Shown here: one piece after another, positions 8,947 through 19,900 of the stretch
How the letters are laid out: each line of letters begins with the position of its first letter
How positions within the stretch are numbered: the stretch's first letter is position 1
Position numbers and translations under genes: made by a program
DNA from: Oceanidesulfovibrio indonesiensis
GTDB taxonomy: Bacteria > Desulfobacterota > Desulfovibrionia > Desulfovibrionales > Desulfovibrionaceae
Assembly (NCBI RefSeq): GCF_007625075.1
Contig: NZ_QMIE01000003.1
Coordinates: 229,326-293,325, forward strand
Length of the DNA: 64,000 nt
Direction of reading: 5' to 3'
Notes under the pieces: model-generated
Database searches by the model: none
The model's input: the letters and a program-made list of their open reading frames with translations, nothing else
Told to the model about the DNA's origin: nothing

Positions 8947-9897
8947 ATGAGCGCGGACACCAACCAAAACATGAGCCAGAAACGCGCCAGGCCGCCGCAG
9001 CAGGATGGCGTGCTCGTGCTGGACAAGCCCTCCGGCCCCACGTCCACAGCATGTCTGGAGCGCATCAAGCGCACCCTCGGCCAGAAGAAGATCGGCCATG
9101 CCGGCACGCTCGACCCCCTGGCGAACGGCGTGCTTGTGGTGTTGCTCGGCCAGGCCACCAAACTTGCCCCCTATCTTACCGAGGGGGAAAAGGTGTATAA
9201 GGGATCCCTGGAGCTCGGAACCGCCACCGACACGTACGACTCGCAGGGCGAGGTCGTGTCCACGGCTGACTGGTCGCACATTTCGGAAGCCGAGGCCCGC
9301 GCTGCGGTGCTGGCATGGCTGGACGATACGAGCCAGATCGTGCCGCCCTATTCTGCGGCCAAGCACAAGGGCAAGGCGTTGTACGCGCTCTCCCGGGAAG
9401 GCAAGGAAGTCCCGGAAAAGCGAAAAGAAATACGAATTTCAGGGGCGGAGGTCGTCTCCATCGACCTGCCCCGCATAGATTTCCGGGTGCGCTGCGGCGC
9501 AGGCACGTATATCCGGTCCCTGGTCCACAGCCTGGGGATGCGGCTTGGATGCGGCGCATACATGACGGCGCTTACCCGGGAACACAGCCACCCCTTCGAC
9601 CTTGCCGAGGCGCATTCTCTGGATGATGTCCTGGGCGAGCCGGAGGCTTTGGCCGGACGGGTCCTTTCCCTGGACCGCTCGCTTCCGCACTGGCCGCGGC
9701 ACACGCTCTCCGAGCGCGATGCCGCCCTGGTGAAAAACGGCGCGCAGCTCGAATGCGGCGCCGAAGGAGACGAGGCGGACGATCAGGGGCGGATCATGTT
9801 CCTTTCTCCGCAAGGAGAGGCCCTGGCCCTGGCGCAGAAGGCCGAACGGGGCGGCGCAACGGTGTGGGCGCTGCTGCGCGGACTCTGGCGGTCCTGA
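8947..9897 (+). CDS. truB: tRNA pseudouridine(55) synthase TruB
   Basis: A 316-residue enzyme that converts U55 of the tRNA T-loop to pseudouridine. The catalytic motif [16 protein letters not shown] carries the nucleophilic Asp, and LDKPSGPTS near the N terminus and [18 protein letters not shown] (substrate loop) are typical. ATG 8947 follows the DHH stop by five bases with only a weak ribosome-binding site; ATG 8971 (MSQKRARPP) is an alternative. It belongs to the same cluster as infB and rbfA. Confidence 0.95.
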   Translation: MSADTNQNMSQKRARPPQQDGVLVLDKPSGPTSTACLERIKRTLGQKKIGHAGTLDPLANGVLVVLLGQATKLAPYLTEGEKVYKGSLELGTATDTYDSQGEVVSTADWSHISEAEARAAVLAWLDDTSQIVPPYSAAKHKGKALYALSREGKEVPEKRKEIRISGAEVVSIDLPRIDFRVRCGAGTYIRSLVHSLGMRLGCGAYMTALTREHSHPFDLAEAHSLDDVLGEPEALAGRVLSLDRSLPHWPRHTLSERDAALVKNGAQLECGAEGDEADDQGRIMFLSPQGEALALAQKAERGGATVWALLRGLWRS

Positions 9898-9950
9898 GCG
9901 CGCCCGATGGCATGAACGCCCCGCAAGAGGCAAACACGGAGGATACTGCT

Positions 9951-10220
9951 GTGGTCATGACCCCTGAGGACAAGGCTGAGGTAATCGAGAAGTACAAGAC
10001 GAAAGACGACGACACAGGCTCGCCCGAGGTCCAGGTTGCGCTGCTCACGCATCGCATCTCCTACCTCACCGAGCACTTCAAGACCCACAAGAAGGACTAC
10101 CATTCCCGGACAGGCCTTCTGAAACTTGTCGGTCAGCGTCGCAAACTCTTGAACTATCTCAAGAAGAAAGACGTTCAGCGCTATCGCGACCTCATTCAGA
10201 GGCTCGAACTGCGCAAGTAG
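9951..10220 (+). CDS. rpsO: 30S ribosomal protein S15
   Basis: An 89-residue S15 that binds the central domain of 16S r[25 protein letters not shown], shown here as [15 protein letters not shown], and [21 protein letters not shown] place the start at GTG 9951, because GGAGG at 9938-9942 is eight bases before it and the product then has exactly the usual 89 residues. The ATG two codons on (9957) would leave a 14-base gap to that site. It precedes pnp, as in Escherichia coli. Confidence 0.96.
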   Translation: MVMTPEDKAEVIEKYKTKDDDTGSPEVQVALLTHRISYLTEHFKTHKKDYHSRTGLLKLVGQRRKLLNYLKKKDVQRYRDLIQRLELRK

Positions 10221-10248
10221 CGCATTTTCTGAACAACGCGGCGGCGAG

Positions 10249-10268
10249 GCCCGGGACGGTTCCCGGGC
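10249..10268 (+). other. Hairpin after rpsO
   Basis: A perfect 8-bp stem GCCCGGGA/TCCCGGGC with a CGGT loop begins 28 bases after the rpsO stop. No T-run follows, so it is not a canonical intrinsic terminator. It could protect the rpsO 3' end or be an RNase processing site between rpsO and pnp. Confidence 0.6.
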
Positions 10269-10305
10269 TTCGCACGCGTTGCGACCACGCGCCCTGACCT
10301 CCTCG

Positions 10306-10358
10306 CGCAATCTGGTACTGATCCGGCCTCCCGCCGGGCGGGCCAGAACCAGATTGCG
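10306..10358 (+). promoter_or_regulatory. Long stem-loop in the pnp leader
   Basis: CGCAATCTGGT (10306-10316) and ACCAGATTGCG (10348-10358) form a perfect 11-bp inverted repeat. Inside it the GC-rich GGCCTCCCGCCGGGCGGGCC can pair further. It ends 34 bases before the pnp start. In Escherichia coli a double-stranded pnp leader is cut by RNase III and PNPase then destabilises its own mRNA. The placement here suggests the same kind of autoregulation, by inference. Confidence 0.6.
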
Positions 10359-10392
10359 GGATAAGGCAGGGCGGCACAAAAACGAGGTACAC

Positions 10393-12645
10393 ATGCAATC
10401 CAATTTCGACGCCACCCGTCTGACCGTCAATGCCGGCGGCAAAGAGGTCATCCTGGAAACAGGGCGGCTCGCCAATCAGGCCGACGGCGCTGTCTGGGTC
10501 CAGTGCGGCGGCACCGTGGTCCTGGTCACCGTAGTGTCCCAGCCCCTGGACCGGGACATCAGCTTCTTCCCCCTGGTGGTGGACTACCAGGAGAAGATGT
10601 ATGCAGCCGGCCGCGTGCCTGGCAGCTTCTTCCGCCGTGAGATGGGACGACCCAGCGAGCGCGAGACGCTTTGCTCCCGCCTCATCGACCGGCCCATACG
10701 CCCGCTCTTTCCCAAGGGCTTCCGCGATGAGGTCCAGGTTCTGGCCACCGTGCTTTCCGCCGATCAGGAGAATGACCCGGATGTGCTCGCCATCACCGGC
10801 GCGTCCGCCGCGCTTCACCTTTCGCAGATCCCGTTCAGCGGTCCCATTGCCGGCGCCCGCGTGGCGTATGTCGACGGCGAATTCGTCTTCAATCCGGTGG
10901 GCGAGCAGATCGAGAAATCCACTCTGAACATGGTCCTCGCCGCTTCCGAAGAGGCCGTGGTCATGGTCGAGGGCGCTGCGGATTTCGTGCCCCACGAGAT
11001 CATGTCCAAGGCTCTCGAGTTCGGACAGGCGGAGCTCCAGCCCCTGCTCCAGGCCCAGCATCAGCTGCGCGAGAAGGTCGGCAAGGCCAAGATGGAGTTC
11101 GTTCCCCATCAGGACGATGCCGATCTGGTGGCCGCCATCGAGGAGCTCGCTACGGACGATCTGATGAAGGCTGTGACCATCCCCGAGAAGATGGCACGCA
11201 AGGAAGCGCGCACCGCCGTGAAGAAAAAAATCCTCGCGGCGCTGGAGGAAGATCCCCGCTTCGCCGAGAAGCCGGAGGTCCTCAGGCACGCGCCCGATCT
11301 GCTCGGCGCTCTCGAGAAGAAGCTCGTGCGTAAACGCATCAAGGAAGAAGGCGTGCGCCTGGACGGCCGCGACCTGACCACCGTGCGCAAGATCACTGCC
11401 GACGTGGGCCTGCTGCCTCGCACCCACGGCTCCGCCCTCTTCGCCCGCGGCGAAACCAAGGCTCTCTGCGTGGCCACCCTTGGCTCCGGCCGGGACGAGC
11501 AACGTGTGGAGACCCTCATGGGCGACGAGAGCAAGCGCTTCATGCTCCACTACAACTTCCCGCCCTATTGCGTGGGAGAGGTGAAGATGGTTCGCGTGTC
11601 TCGCCGGGAGATCGGCCACGGCAACCTGGCCGAGCGCGCCATCCTGCCCATTCTGCCCTCTGCCGAGGACTTTCCCTTCACCATGCGTATCGTTTCCGAG
11701 GTCATGGAGTCCAACGGCTCCTCGTCCATGGCTACGGTGTGCGGCGCTTCCATGGCGCTCATGGACGCCGGTGTGCCGGTCACCAAGCCCGTTGCCGGCA
11801 TCGCCATGGGCCTCATCAAGGAAGGAGACGAATACTACGTGCTCACGGACATTCTCGGCGACGAGGACGCCCTGGGCGACATGGACTTCAAGATCGCCGG
11901 CACCGAGGAAGGCATCACCGCCTTCCAGATGGACATCAAAATCGCCGGCATCCCGCCGGAGGTCATGTCCCGTGCCCTGGCGCAGGCGCGCGACGCCCGC
12001 GTGCACATTCTCGGCGAGATGAACAAGATCCTCGCCCAGCCGCGGCCCGAGCTTTCGGACTACGCGCCCCAGCTCGCGATCGTGCAGGTGGACCCCGAGG
12101 TCATCCGGATGGTCATTGGCCCCGGCGGCAAGAACATCAAGCAGATCACCGCGGACACCGGCGCCGACGTGGACATCGAGGACTCCGGCAAGGTCTCCAT
12201 CTTCGCTCCCAACAAGGAAGCGCTGGAGATGGCCAGGGAACGCGTCCTCTACTTTGACCAGAAGCCTGAAGTGGGTGAAACCTATGAAGGTCCGGTCAAG
12301 AAGATCCTTGAGATCGGCGCCATTGTGGAAATCCTGCCCGGCGTCGAAGGCCTCGTGCACATCTCCCAGCTCGCGCTGGAGCGCGTGGACAAGGTGACCG
12401 ACGTGGTCAACCTGGGCGACACCATCAAGGTCAAGTGCCTTGAAGTGCTTCCCGGCGGCAAGATGCGCCTGTCCCGCGCGGCGGTTCTCGCCGAGGAGCA
12501 GGGCATCGAGTTCAAGGACAACCCGCCCCGTCGCGGCGGCGGAGGACGCAGCGGCGACCGTCGCGGACGCGACGATCGTGGTCCGCGCGGCGGCCGCGGA
12601 GGCGATCGCGGAGACCGCGGCCCCCGCGGCAACCGCAACGACTAA
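10393..12645 (+). CDS. pnp: Polyribonucleotide nucleotidyltransferase (PNPase)
   Basis: The 750-residue 3'-5' phosphorolytic exoribonuclease contains two RNase PH cores (about 5-145 and 315-540) with [20 protein letters not shown] and the catalytic-core segment [18 protein letters not shown] domain (about 555-610, [17 protein letters not shown]) and an S1 domain (about 622-690) follow. The tail of about 40 residues is an Arg/Gly-rich basic repeat ([19 protein letters not shown]), longer than in many PNPases and possibly an extra RNA-binding segment. ATG 10393 has GAGGT upstream. It follows rpsO and ends at a strong terminator. Confidence 0.97.
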   Translation: MQSNFDATRLTVNAGGKEVILETGRLANQADGAVWVQCGGTVVLVTVVSQPLDRDISFFPLVVDYQEKMYAAGRVPGSFFRREMGRPSERETLCSRLIDRPIRPLFPKGFRDEVQVLATVLSADQENDPDVLAITGASAALHLSQIPFSGPIAGARVAYVDGEFVFNPVGEQIEKSTLNMVLAASEEAVVMVEGAADFVPHEIMSKALEFGQAELQPLLQAQHQLREKVGKAKMEFVPHQDDADLVAAIEELATDDLMKAVTIPEKMARKEARTAVKKKILAALEEDPRFAEKPEVLRHAPDLLGALEKKLVRKRIKEEGVRLDGRDLTTVRKITADVGLLPRTHGSALFARGETKALCVATLGSGRDEQRVETLMGDESKRFMLHYNFPPYCVGEVKMVRVSRREIGHGNLAERAILPILPSAEDFPFTMRIVSEVMESNGSSSMATVCGASMALMDAGVPVTKPVAGIAMGLIKEGDEYYVLTDILGDEDALGDMDFKIAGTEEGITAFQMDIKIAGIPPEVMSRALAQARDARVHILGEMNKILAQPRPELSDYAPQLAIVQVDPEVIRMVIGPGGKNIKQITADTGADVDIEDSGKVSIFAPNKEALEMARERVLYFDQKPEVGETYEGPVKKILEIGAIVEILPGVEGLVHISQLALERVDKVTDVVNLGDTIKVKCLEVLPGGKMRLSRAAVLAEEQGIEFKDNPPRRGGGGRSGDRRGRDDRGPRGGRGGDRGDRGPRGNRND

Positions 12646-12657
12646 CCTGGTTTGCAC

Positions 12658-12692
12658 AACCGGGGCGGACTCGCCGTTCGCCCCGGTTTTTT
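12658..12692 (+). terminator. Rho-independent terminator after pnp
   Basis: A 10-bp stem, AACCGGGGCG/CGCCCCGGTT, with an 11-base loop runs directly into TTTTTT. It begins 13 bases after the pnp stop and separates the translation cluster from the RND cluster. Confidence 0.9.
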
Positions 12693-12747
12693 GTGAAGCA
12701 GCCCCTGCATCCACGCGATGAAGGAATTCCGGCCAGAGGGACTTCCC

Positions 12748-13791
12748 ATGCACTGTGCGACAGGCCGGTCGTATGCCCGGCGTTTGCGAATACTCCCACT
12801 GCTTTGTCTCGCCCTTTTCTTGGGCGTCACACCTGCTTTCGCTGTGGATTCCGTTCCACAGGTCGTGACGGCCAAGCCGTCCACACGCGAAGCCACCCTG
12901 ACGGCGTTCACCCGCGCCGGCACCGTCATGACGTTGGTCAACGAGGTCGCCGGCAAGGTTCTTTCCGTGAATGCGGATATCGGTGACACAATCGACGAGA
13001 GCGGCGTTTTTGCCCGGCTGGACGACACCTTCACCCGCCTGGAGCTGGACAAGATCCTCGTGCAGCAGGAAAAACTGCGCTCCAACATCGCGTACTACGC
13101 CAAGGAGGTCGGTCGCTTTCAGGAGCTGGTCAAACGCGACAGCGCCGCCCAGTCCCAGCTGGACAAGCTCGAACTCGAACTCGCCCTGGCACGGCACGAA
13201 CTGGACAGTCTGGATGTGGAGGAGCAGCGCCTGCGCGAACAGCTCCAGCGATTCATCATCACGGCGCCGCCGCACTGGTCCGTCATGGAACGCCACGTGG
13301 AGCCTGGCGAGTGGATCAACACAGGCGAGAAGCTTGCCGAGCTTGGCGATTTCCGCGTGCTCGTCGCGCCATTCGGCCTCTCACCCGGGGAGTTCGACTG
13401 GCTCATGACGCAGAACGGATCAGTCTCCATCACCGCGCCGGATGTTCCCGGCGGCCCCCGTACCATCGAAGCCCGGGTGGGCCGCATCTCTCCCGGCTTC
13501 AACCCCGAGACGCGCAAGATTCATGTGGAGCTGGAGATACAGGCTCAGCCCCCGCTGATGCGAGGCGGCCAGCGCGTGGAGCTCTCCATGCGCCTTCCGG
13601 AAGCGCGGGACACCGTGCTCCTTCCGCGCGCGGCTGTCGTCTACAAGTACGACGAATACTGGGTCACGCGCGAGGACGGCACCGAGGTCAAGGTAGTGCT
13701 TCTGAGCGAAGGGCCTGACAGCACCGTTCGCGTAACATCCCCGGAGATCAAACCCGGCGATACGTTTCTCACAACGCAGTCCATCTTCTGA
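12748..13791 (+). CDS. RND efflux periplasmic adaptor (HlyD/AcrA family)
   Basis: A 347-residue membrane-fusion protein with a signal peptide (LRILPLLCLALFLGVTPAFA, cleavage near residue 38). A lipoyl-like half follows (GKVLSVNADIGDTIDESGVFARLD), then a helical hairpin (about 105-165) and beta-barrel segments. Such adaptors link an inner-membrane RND pump to an outer-membrane channel. ATG 12748 was preferred over 12718 because AGAGGGA precedes it. The matching permease is at 16978, with two unrelated enzyme genes in between. No outer-membrane channel gene is present in the window. Confidence 0.85.
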   Translation: MHCATGRSYARRLRILPLLCLALFLGVTPAFAVDSVPQVVTAKPSTREATLTAFTRAGTVMTLVNEVAGKVLSVNADIGDTIDESGVFARLDDTFTRLELDKILVQQEKLRSNIAYYAKEVGRFQELVKRDSAAQSQLDKLELELALARHELDSLDVEEQRLREQLQRFIITAPPHWSVMERHVEPGEWINTGEKLAELGDFRVLVAPFGLSPGEFDWLMTQNGSVSITAPDVPGGPRTIEARVGRISPGFNPETRKIHVELEIQAQPPLMRGGQRVELSMRLPEARDTVLLPRAAVVYKYDEYWVTREDGTEVKVVLLSEGPDSTVRVTSPEIKPGDTFLTTQSIF

Positions 13792-13822
13792 GCCGAGACG
13801 CGCAGCCGCACTGGATTTTTTC

Positions 13823-15979
13823 ATGGCCTCACAGGATACGCCCTTGCTTATTGACACCAGTGACCGCGCGGCACAGGACCCGGCCGTTGCAGGCGGCAAG
13901 GCAGCCGGCATTGCCAGACTTGGCGTCAAAGGACTGCCTGTAGTCGCGGGCCTTGTGGTCACCACCCACGCGTACCGCCTCTTCCTGAAACATTCCGGAC
14001 TGGACGCAATACTTGCCAGTACCGTCGAGGGCAAAGATTTCCGGTCCATGCGCTGGGAAGCCGTGTGGGACGTGAGCCTTGAGATTCGAAACCGCTTCCG
14101 CCGTGCACGCATTTCCGATACTATCAGGGATAACGTGCTCGATTCGCTAGCCGCGCATCCGCAGCCCGCACCACTCGCCCTGCGCTCGTCCGCCTCGTCC
14201 GAGGATGCGCCTGGGCACTCCTTTGCCGGGCTGCACGATTCCTTTCTCGATCTGCCTGACGCCGAAGCGGTGGTGGACCACCTGCCTCTGTTATTCGCGT
14301 CCCTCTGGTCGGACCGCGCCCTGCTCTACCGTAGCGAGCTCGGACTCGATCCCTCGCACAGCGGCATGGCGGGACTCATCCAGCCCATGATAGCCGGCCG
14401 AGCATCCGGCATCTGCTTCACCAGAAGCCCCATGGACGAACGGCGTCTCATGGTGGAGGCGCACGACGGCCCGGGCATCGAACTCGTTTCCGGCGAGGCG
14501 GAACCGGCGCGCTGGACTGTGGACCGCCACTCCCGCAGGATACTCGACACCTCCGGTTCGGACATCGCCCTGTCCGAATCCAACATTCTGGACATCGCGG
14601 ATCTCGCTCTGCGGGCTGAGCACCTCCTTGGAACGGCTTTGGACATCGAATGGGTCCTGCCAGAGCATTCCGATGATGTATTGCTGCTTCAGGCGCGGCC
14701 CGTAACATCCCTGCCCGGCGCCGACGAGAATGCGGGTGCGAAGCCATGGGAGCGAAAGGACCGCCGGCCGTGGGAAATGAGCCTGCGGCGCAGCTTTGGC
14801 CAGTTGCAGGAACTGCGCCGGCGCGTGGAAAACGAGATCATCCCGGCCATGCAGGCGGACGCCCGGAAAATGCACGAAACTGAGTCCACAACCTTAGACG
14901 ACCAGGGTCTGGCGGGGGAGATAAAACGGCGGCTGCGTATTTATCGCGACTGGAACGACCGTTATTACGAGGAGTGTGTCCCTCTGGCCCATGCAGTGCG
15001 CCTGCTCGGGCAAGTCTACAACGACCGCGTCGCGCCGGATGATCCCTTCGCTTTCCGCGATCTGCTCGTGGGCGAGCGGCTCGAAGGAGTGGTGCGCAAC
15101 GAGCAACTCGAGGACATGGCCGACCTGCTGCGCCAGGACCCGGCACTGCGCGAATCCGTGGGACGAGGCGAAGCGCCGGATAGCTCAGCCCTTACCTCAC
15201 TCCTTGACGAATTCATGGAGCGCTATGGCGAGTTGACCTGTCACACCGCCTGGTGCGCGCAGGGCGAAGCCGCCGTACTGGACCTCATCCACGAGCTGTC
15301 CAAGCGGTCACGGCGGTCACCGCGCATACGGTCCGGCGGCGATGCAGAGCGCATCTTTCTGGGCAGCTTTCCGGAGCATGAACGCGAGTTCGGCAGTGAA
15401 CTGCTGGAACTCGCCCGCGCAGCACACCGCATGCGTGACGACGACAATCTGGCCCTTGGCCGTGTGGAGGCAGCGCTCATGGACGCCGTGGAGGAAGGCC
15501 GGAGGCGGCTCGTCCCGCGGTTGGGCGAGGAGGCCCGTTCCCTGTCAGCAGAGAACACGGAGCGGTGCCTGCGCGACCCTGAATTCCACCCTGATTGCCC
15601 CCAGTGCGTGGAAAATCGCGGCGATGGTCCATCTGCCCGAAGAGACGAAGTGCACGGCCAGGCCGCGGGGCCCGGCATCGCCCAGGGGCCGGCCCGCATA
15701 GTGCGTTCCCGCGAGGACATCTACGCGCTGCGCAACGGCGAGGTGCTCGTGTGCGATTCCGTGGATCCCATGATGACTTTCGCCGTGCCCTTGGCGGCCG
15801 CTATCGTGGAGCGCCGGGGCGGCATGCTCGTGCATGGCGCGATCATAGCCCGGGAGTACGGCCTTCCCTGCGTTACCGGCGTGGCCGACGCCACTGAAAT
15901 CTTCCAGGACGGCGAGATGCTCCTCGTCAATGGCGAGGACGGCGTGGTGCGCCGCATCGGCTCCGGAGGCCGCCCATGA
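13823..15979 (+). CDS. ATP-grasp/His-domain phosphotransferase (PPDK-N plus swivelling domain, rifampin-phosphotransferase-like)
   Basis: The 718-residue protein opens with a PEP-synthase-type ATP-grasp domain (about 15-300: GGKAAGIARLG, ALRSSASSEDAPGHSFAGL, IEWVLPEHSDD, LLQARPVT). A 300-residue helical middle region follows, then a swivelling phosphohistidine domain near 630-715 (GGMLVHGAIIAREYGLPC, with His671 the expected phosphoacceptor). The PEP/pyruvate TIM barrel of true PEP synthase is absent. That architecture resembles rifampin phosphotransferases, which pass phosphate from ATP through His to a small molecule; the substrate here is unknown. It overlaps the UbiA gene by four bases and sits inside an RND efflux locus. 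Confidence 0.75.
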   Translation: MASQDTPLLIDTSDRAAQDPAVAGGKAAGIARLGVKGLPVVAGLVVTTHAYRLFLKHSGLDAILASTVEGKDFRSMRWEAVWDVSLEIRNRFRRARISDTIRDNVLDSLAAHPQPAPLALRSSASSEDAPGHSFAGLHDSFLDLPDAEAVVDHLPLLFASLWSDRALLYRSELGLDPSHSGMAGLIQPMIAGRASGICFTRSPMDERRLMVEAHDGPGIELVSGEAEPARWTVDRHSRRILDTSGSDIALSESNILDIADLALRAEHLLGTALDIEWVLPEHSDDVLLLQARPVTSLPGADENAGAKPWERKDRRPWEMSLRRSFGQLQELRRRVENEIIPAMQADARKMHETESTTLDDQGLAGEIKRRLRIYRDWNDRYYEECVPLAHAVRLLGQVYNDRVAPDDPFAFRDLLVGERLEGVVRNEQLEDMADLLRQDPALRESVGRGEAPDSSALTSLLDEFMERYGELTCHTAWCAQGEAAVLDLIHELSKRSRRSPRIRSGGDAERIFLGSFPEHEREFGSELLELARAAHRMRDDDNLALGRVEAALMDAVEEGRRRLVPRLGEEARSLSAENTERCLRDPEFHPDCPQCVENRGDGPSARRDEVHGQAAGPGIAQGPARIVRSREDIYALRNGEVLVCDSVDPMMTFAVPLAAAIVERRGGMLVHGAIIAREYGLPCVTGVADATEIFQDGEMLLVNGEDGVVRRIGSGGRP

Positions 15980-16899
15980 CCGGCCATGCCGCACCGAGCC
16001 TGGCCCGGGCATGGTTCAAGGCCGCGCGCCCGCTTTCGCTCATAAACCTGGTCTTCCCCCTCCTCATGGGTTTGGCCCTGGCGGTGCAGGCCCATAGCAG
16101 CTGGTCATGGCCGTTCTTCGCCGGCATCATGCTCTACGGCTGGCTCCAGCAGCTGGCCATCGTCTTTCTCAACGATTATTTCGACTACGAGGCCGACAGC
16201 ATGAACCGGATGCCCACACCTTTCTCGGGTGGGTCGCGGGTGTTGCAGGACGGCCAGCTGGCGCCGCGCAGGCTGCTGCGCGCCGGGTTGTTCGCCACCG
16301 GCCTCGTGCTGTTGCTGGGAGTGGTCCTGAGCCTTGCCGGCCGTCCGTTCATGGCGGTGCTGTTCGCAGGCGGACTGGCTCTTCTGGCCGCATACAGCGC
16401 ACCGCCAATTCGGCTCAACTATCGCGGCGGCGGAGAGCTGCTGCAGGGCCTGGGCTGCGGCGGGCTGCTTCCGGTCATTGGATTTTACGGCATCACAGGC
16501 AGCCTGGCTCATTTCCCCTGGCTGCTGCTCGCGCCGTTCGTTGTGCTGCACACGGCCAGCTCAGTGGCTACGGCACTGCCGGACGCACCGGCCGACGCCA
16601 TGGCCGGCAAACGGACACTGCCCGCCATGATCGGGCCGCACCGTGCCGGCTACGTCGGGCTTGCCTTGGCCGTGTTCGCCGTGGGCGTCACCCCGCTTTG
16701 CGAACCCAGAATGGGCGTATGGTCCGGCGTGGCCCTCGGACTGGCTCTGGCACTGCTCGCCATTGCTTTTCCGCGGGTGCACCGCATGGGAAACGGCTCC
16801 GGTTCCCGTCGCGCGTTCATCATCTACATAGCGGCCATGCACCTCGCCTGCATCGCGTACGCGCTTGGCTTTGCTGCCGATGCGTTCCTCATCTGGTGA
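15976..16899 (+). CDS. UbiA-family prenyltransferase
   Basis: A 307-residue polytopic membrane protein with both aspartate-rich motifs of the UbiA family: NDYFDYEADS (about residues 57-66) and DAPADAMAGKRTLP (about 202-215), which bind the Mg-prenyl diphosphate. Members attach prenyl chains to quinone precursors, haem, sugars or lipids. No quinone or haem-A pathway genes are nearby, so the acceptor is open; a MenA-like role is possible. The ATGA overlap with the preceding phosphotransferase gene indicates coupled expression. Confidence 0.85.
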   Translation: MTGHAAPSLARAWFKAARPLSLINLVFPLLMGLALAVQAHSSWSWPFFAGIMLYGWLQQLAIVFLNDYFDYEADSMNRMPTPFSGGSRVLQDGQLAPRRLLRAGLFATGLVLLLGVVLSLAGRPFMAVLFAGGLALLAAYSAPPIRLNYRGGGELLQGLGCGGLLPVIGFYGITGSLAHFPWLLLAPFVVLHTASSVATALPDAPADAMAGKRTLPAMIGPHRAGYVGLALAVFAVGVTPLCEPRMGVWSGVALGLALALLAIAFPRVHRMGNGSGSRRAFIIYIAAMHLACIAYALGFAADAFLIW

Positions 16900-16977
16900 A
16901 TCTCCTTGCGCTGGTGCGCTGAATCGGAGTAAGAGCGGACGACCCGATATTTCCATACAAGCCCGCAAGGATTCTTC

Positions 16978-19900
16978 GTGAAACCTGTCGTTCGCTTCGC
17001 TCTCAAGCAGACCGTCTTTTTCAATCTGGTCTTTGTGCTGCTTATGGTCGTCGGCGCATTCGCGCTTGCGAACCTGCCCGTGGAGCGTTACCCGCAGATC
17101 AACTTCGGCAAGGTCGTGATCACCACGTACTTCCCCGGCGCCTCAGCCGAGGAAGTGGAAACCCTGGTCACGCACAAGATCGAGGAAGCGCTCGAAGACC
17201 TGGAGGACGTGGAGTTCATTCGCTCCACATCGTACAGGGAGCGCTCTTCCATCCTCGTCAAGTTCGTGGACGACACGGATTACGAGAACCTCTACGACGA
17301 ACTGCGATTCAAGATCCTGTCCATGGTCAACGAGCTGCCGGAGGACATCGATCCGCCTCAGTTCGTGGACATCAAGACATCTGACTGGCTGCCCGTGGTG
17401 GCGGTGAACCTTGCCGGCGACCGCTCCAATCGCGCGCTCACGCTCATGGCGGAGGAAATGAAGATCCCCCTCTCGCAGATTCCCGGCGTGCAGGAGGTGG
17501 ACCTGCGCGGCGAGTACGAGCGCGAGTTCCATGTCTATCTCGACCCCCAGCGCATGGTGCGGGTCGGCGTCACCTTCGACGACGTTGTGCGCGCCCTCTC
17601 CGAAGCCAACGTCTCCATACCGGCCGGTACCTACGATGACGGCCGCGCTCAGTTCGTGGTCAAGGTGGACGAACGGTTCCGCAGCCGCGCGGACGTGGTG
17701 AACACCATCGTGCGCCGCGACATGGACGGCAGCTTCGTACGTGTGGAGGACGTAATCAGCCGGGCGGAACTCTCCTACCGCGACCCCTTCGTCATCACCT
17801 CTGTCAACGGGCGTTCCTCCGTCTCGCTCCATGTCATCAAAACCGAGGCCGGCAACGCCCTGGACATCAAAAAGCGGGTACTGGAGGTCGTGGCCGAATT
17901 TGAGCCGCAGTTGACGAAGGAAGGCGTGGACATCGTGCTCACCCAGGACTCCACGGTCTACATCAAGGACGCCATGTCCACCCTGGGCTGGAACCTCCTC
18001 GTAGGCGTGTTCCTTGTCTGCGGCATCATCTGGTACTTCATGGGTCTGCGCAATGCCGGGCTCACCACCATCGGCATTCCCTTCGCCTTTCTGGTGACCA
18101 TGGTTTTCATGTACTTCACCGGAAACTCGCTCAACGAGATCACCCTGTTCTCCTTCGTGCTCGTCTCCGGCATCATCGTGGACGACGCCATCGTGGTGGT
18201 GGAGAACATCTATCGCCACGTGCAGGAAGGCTGGCCCATACTGAAGGCCATAGTGAACGGCACGTCCGAGGTTTTTCTGCCGGTCATATCCGCAACCACC
18301 ACGACCGTTGCCGCGTTCCTGCCCATGCTCATCATGACCGGCAGCACGGGCGAGTTCTTCGCGCAGATACCCATCGCCATCAGCTTCGCCATTCTGGCTT
18401 CGCTCATCGAGTGCCTGCTCATCCTGCCCATCCACTACCTCATGCACGGCCCCCGCAAGGACGCCGCCGTGCCGGGCGAGGAAAAAGACAACCTTGCCCT
18501 TGCGTTGTGCCGCAAGCTCACGAACGTGGTCACCCGCTTCACGCTCAAGCGCCGTCTGCTCTCGCTGTTCATTGTGGTCGTCCTGTTTCTGTCGTCCATC
18601 GCGGTGTTCGGCGTTTCCGTGGCGGGCGTGGCGCCGCTCATCCGCATCAAGTTCTTTCCGGACGACTACAACATCTACTACATCATCGCGGAGGCGCCCT
18701 CGTCGACTCCGGTGCGCACCGTGGCGCAGAAGCTGGACGACATCTCGCGTTTCGTGATGGCCGACGGTCCCGGCATGGCGGAATCCGCTTCGGCCGAGGC
18801 AGGCTATTTCATCAACGAAGACTACGAGATGGTATACGGCGAGAACTACGGCTACGTGGTGGTGACGCTGCCTACCAGGGGCATTCAGGACTTCGGGAAC
18901 GCAGGGACTGATCCGCTGCTTCACCTGGAGAACATGCGCAACCGCATCAAGCAGGAGTTCGAAAAGGACGGTTGGCGCATGCGCCTGCGTGCGGAAAAAG
19001 GCGGTCCCCCCACGGGCAAGGACATCACCGTGCGCGTGGTGGGCCAGATTCCCGAGAATGTTTCCAGACTTGCAGACGCGATGATGGAGATGATGCGCAC
19101 GGATGAACGGTTCGCACCCTACCTGACCGAACTGAGCACGGACCAGGCACAACCCGCGCGCATCTTCGAGCTCAAAGTCATCAAGGAGCGCGCCGCCGAA
19201 TACGGGGTCTCGCCGCAGCGGGTGGCCCGCCTCGCCGCCAGCGTGCTGGACGGCACCTTTGTGGGAGATTACCGGCTGACCGACGAGGACGTGGACCTCA
19301 AGCTCCGATTCTCCACGGAATACCTGGAAACGCCGCAGAAAGCGCTCTCCATTCCGCTCATCGAGCATCCCAGCGGCCCCGTGAGGCTGGGCGACCTGTG
19401 CCGCGTGGAAACGTACACCGCCCCAGCCTATCTCATCCGCTACAATGGCATCCGCGCCATCACCATCTCCGCCAACCTGGTGCCAAACGCGCCGACATCC
19501 ACACCGGCAGTGGTCAACCAGATACGACACGCCTACGCCGACATGCGGGCCGACTATGCCGGGGCGCAGATCACCTTCGGCGGCGACTTCGAGAGCACGC
19601 AGCGTTCATACACATCGCTGGGTTACGCCTTTGTCATCGCGGTGCTGATCATCTACCTCATCCTGGCCACGCAGTTCCGCTCATACATGCAGCCGGCCAT
19701 CATCCTCTCGGCCGTGGTATTTTCCGTGATCGGCGTAGTGCTGGGCAAGCTGATCACCCAGTCCTACTTCACTGTGAACAGCTTCATCGCCATGGTCGGC
19801 GTGACCGGCGTGGTCGTCAACGATTCCCTGGTGCTCGTGAACTTCATGAACGTGCTGCGCGAGCAGGGAGCCTCCCGCGCCGAGGCCATACGAGAGGGCA

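Noticed and set aside
10192-13296. A minus-strand open frame of more than 1000 codons opposite pnp.
   Set aside because: Composition (His/Asp/Val-rich, no domain) is that of an antisense shadow of pnp and the RND adaptor.
17143-19530. A minus-strand open frame of about 800 codons opposite the RND permease.
   Set aside because: Antisense shadow; His/Asp-rich translation without motifs.
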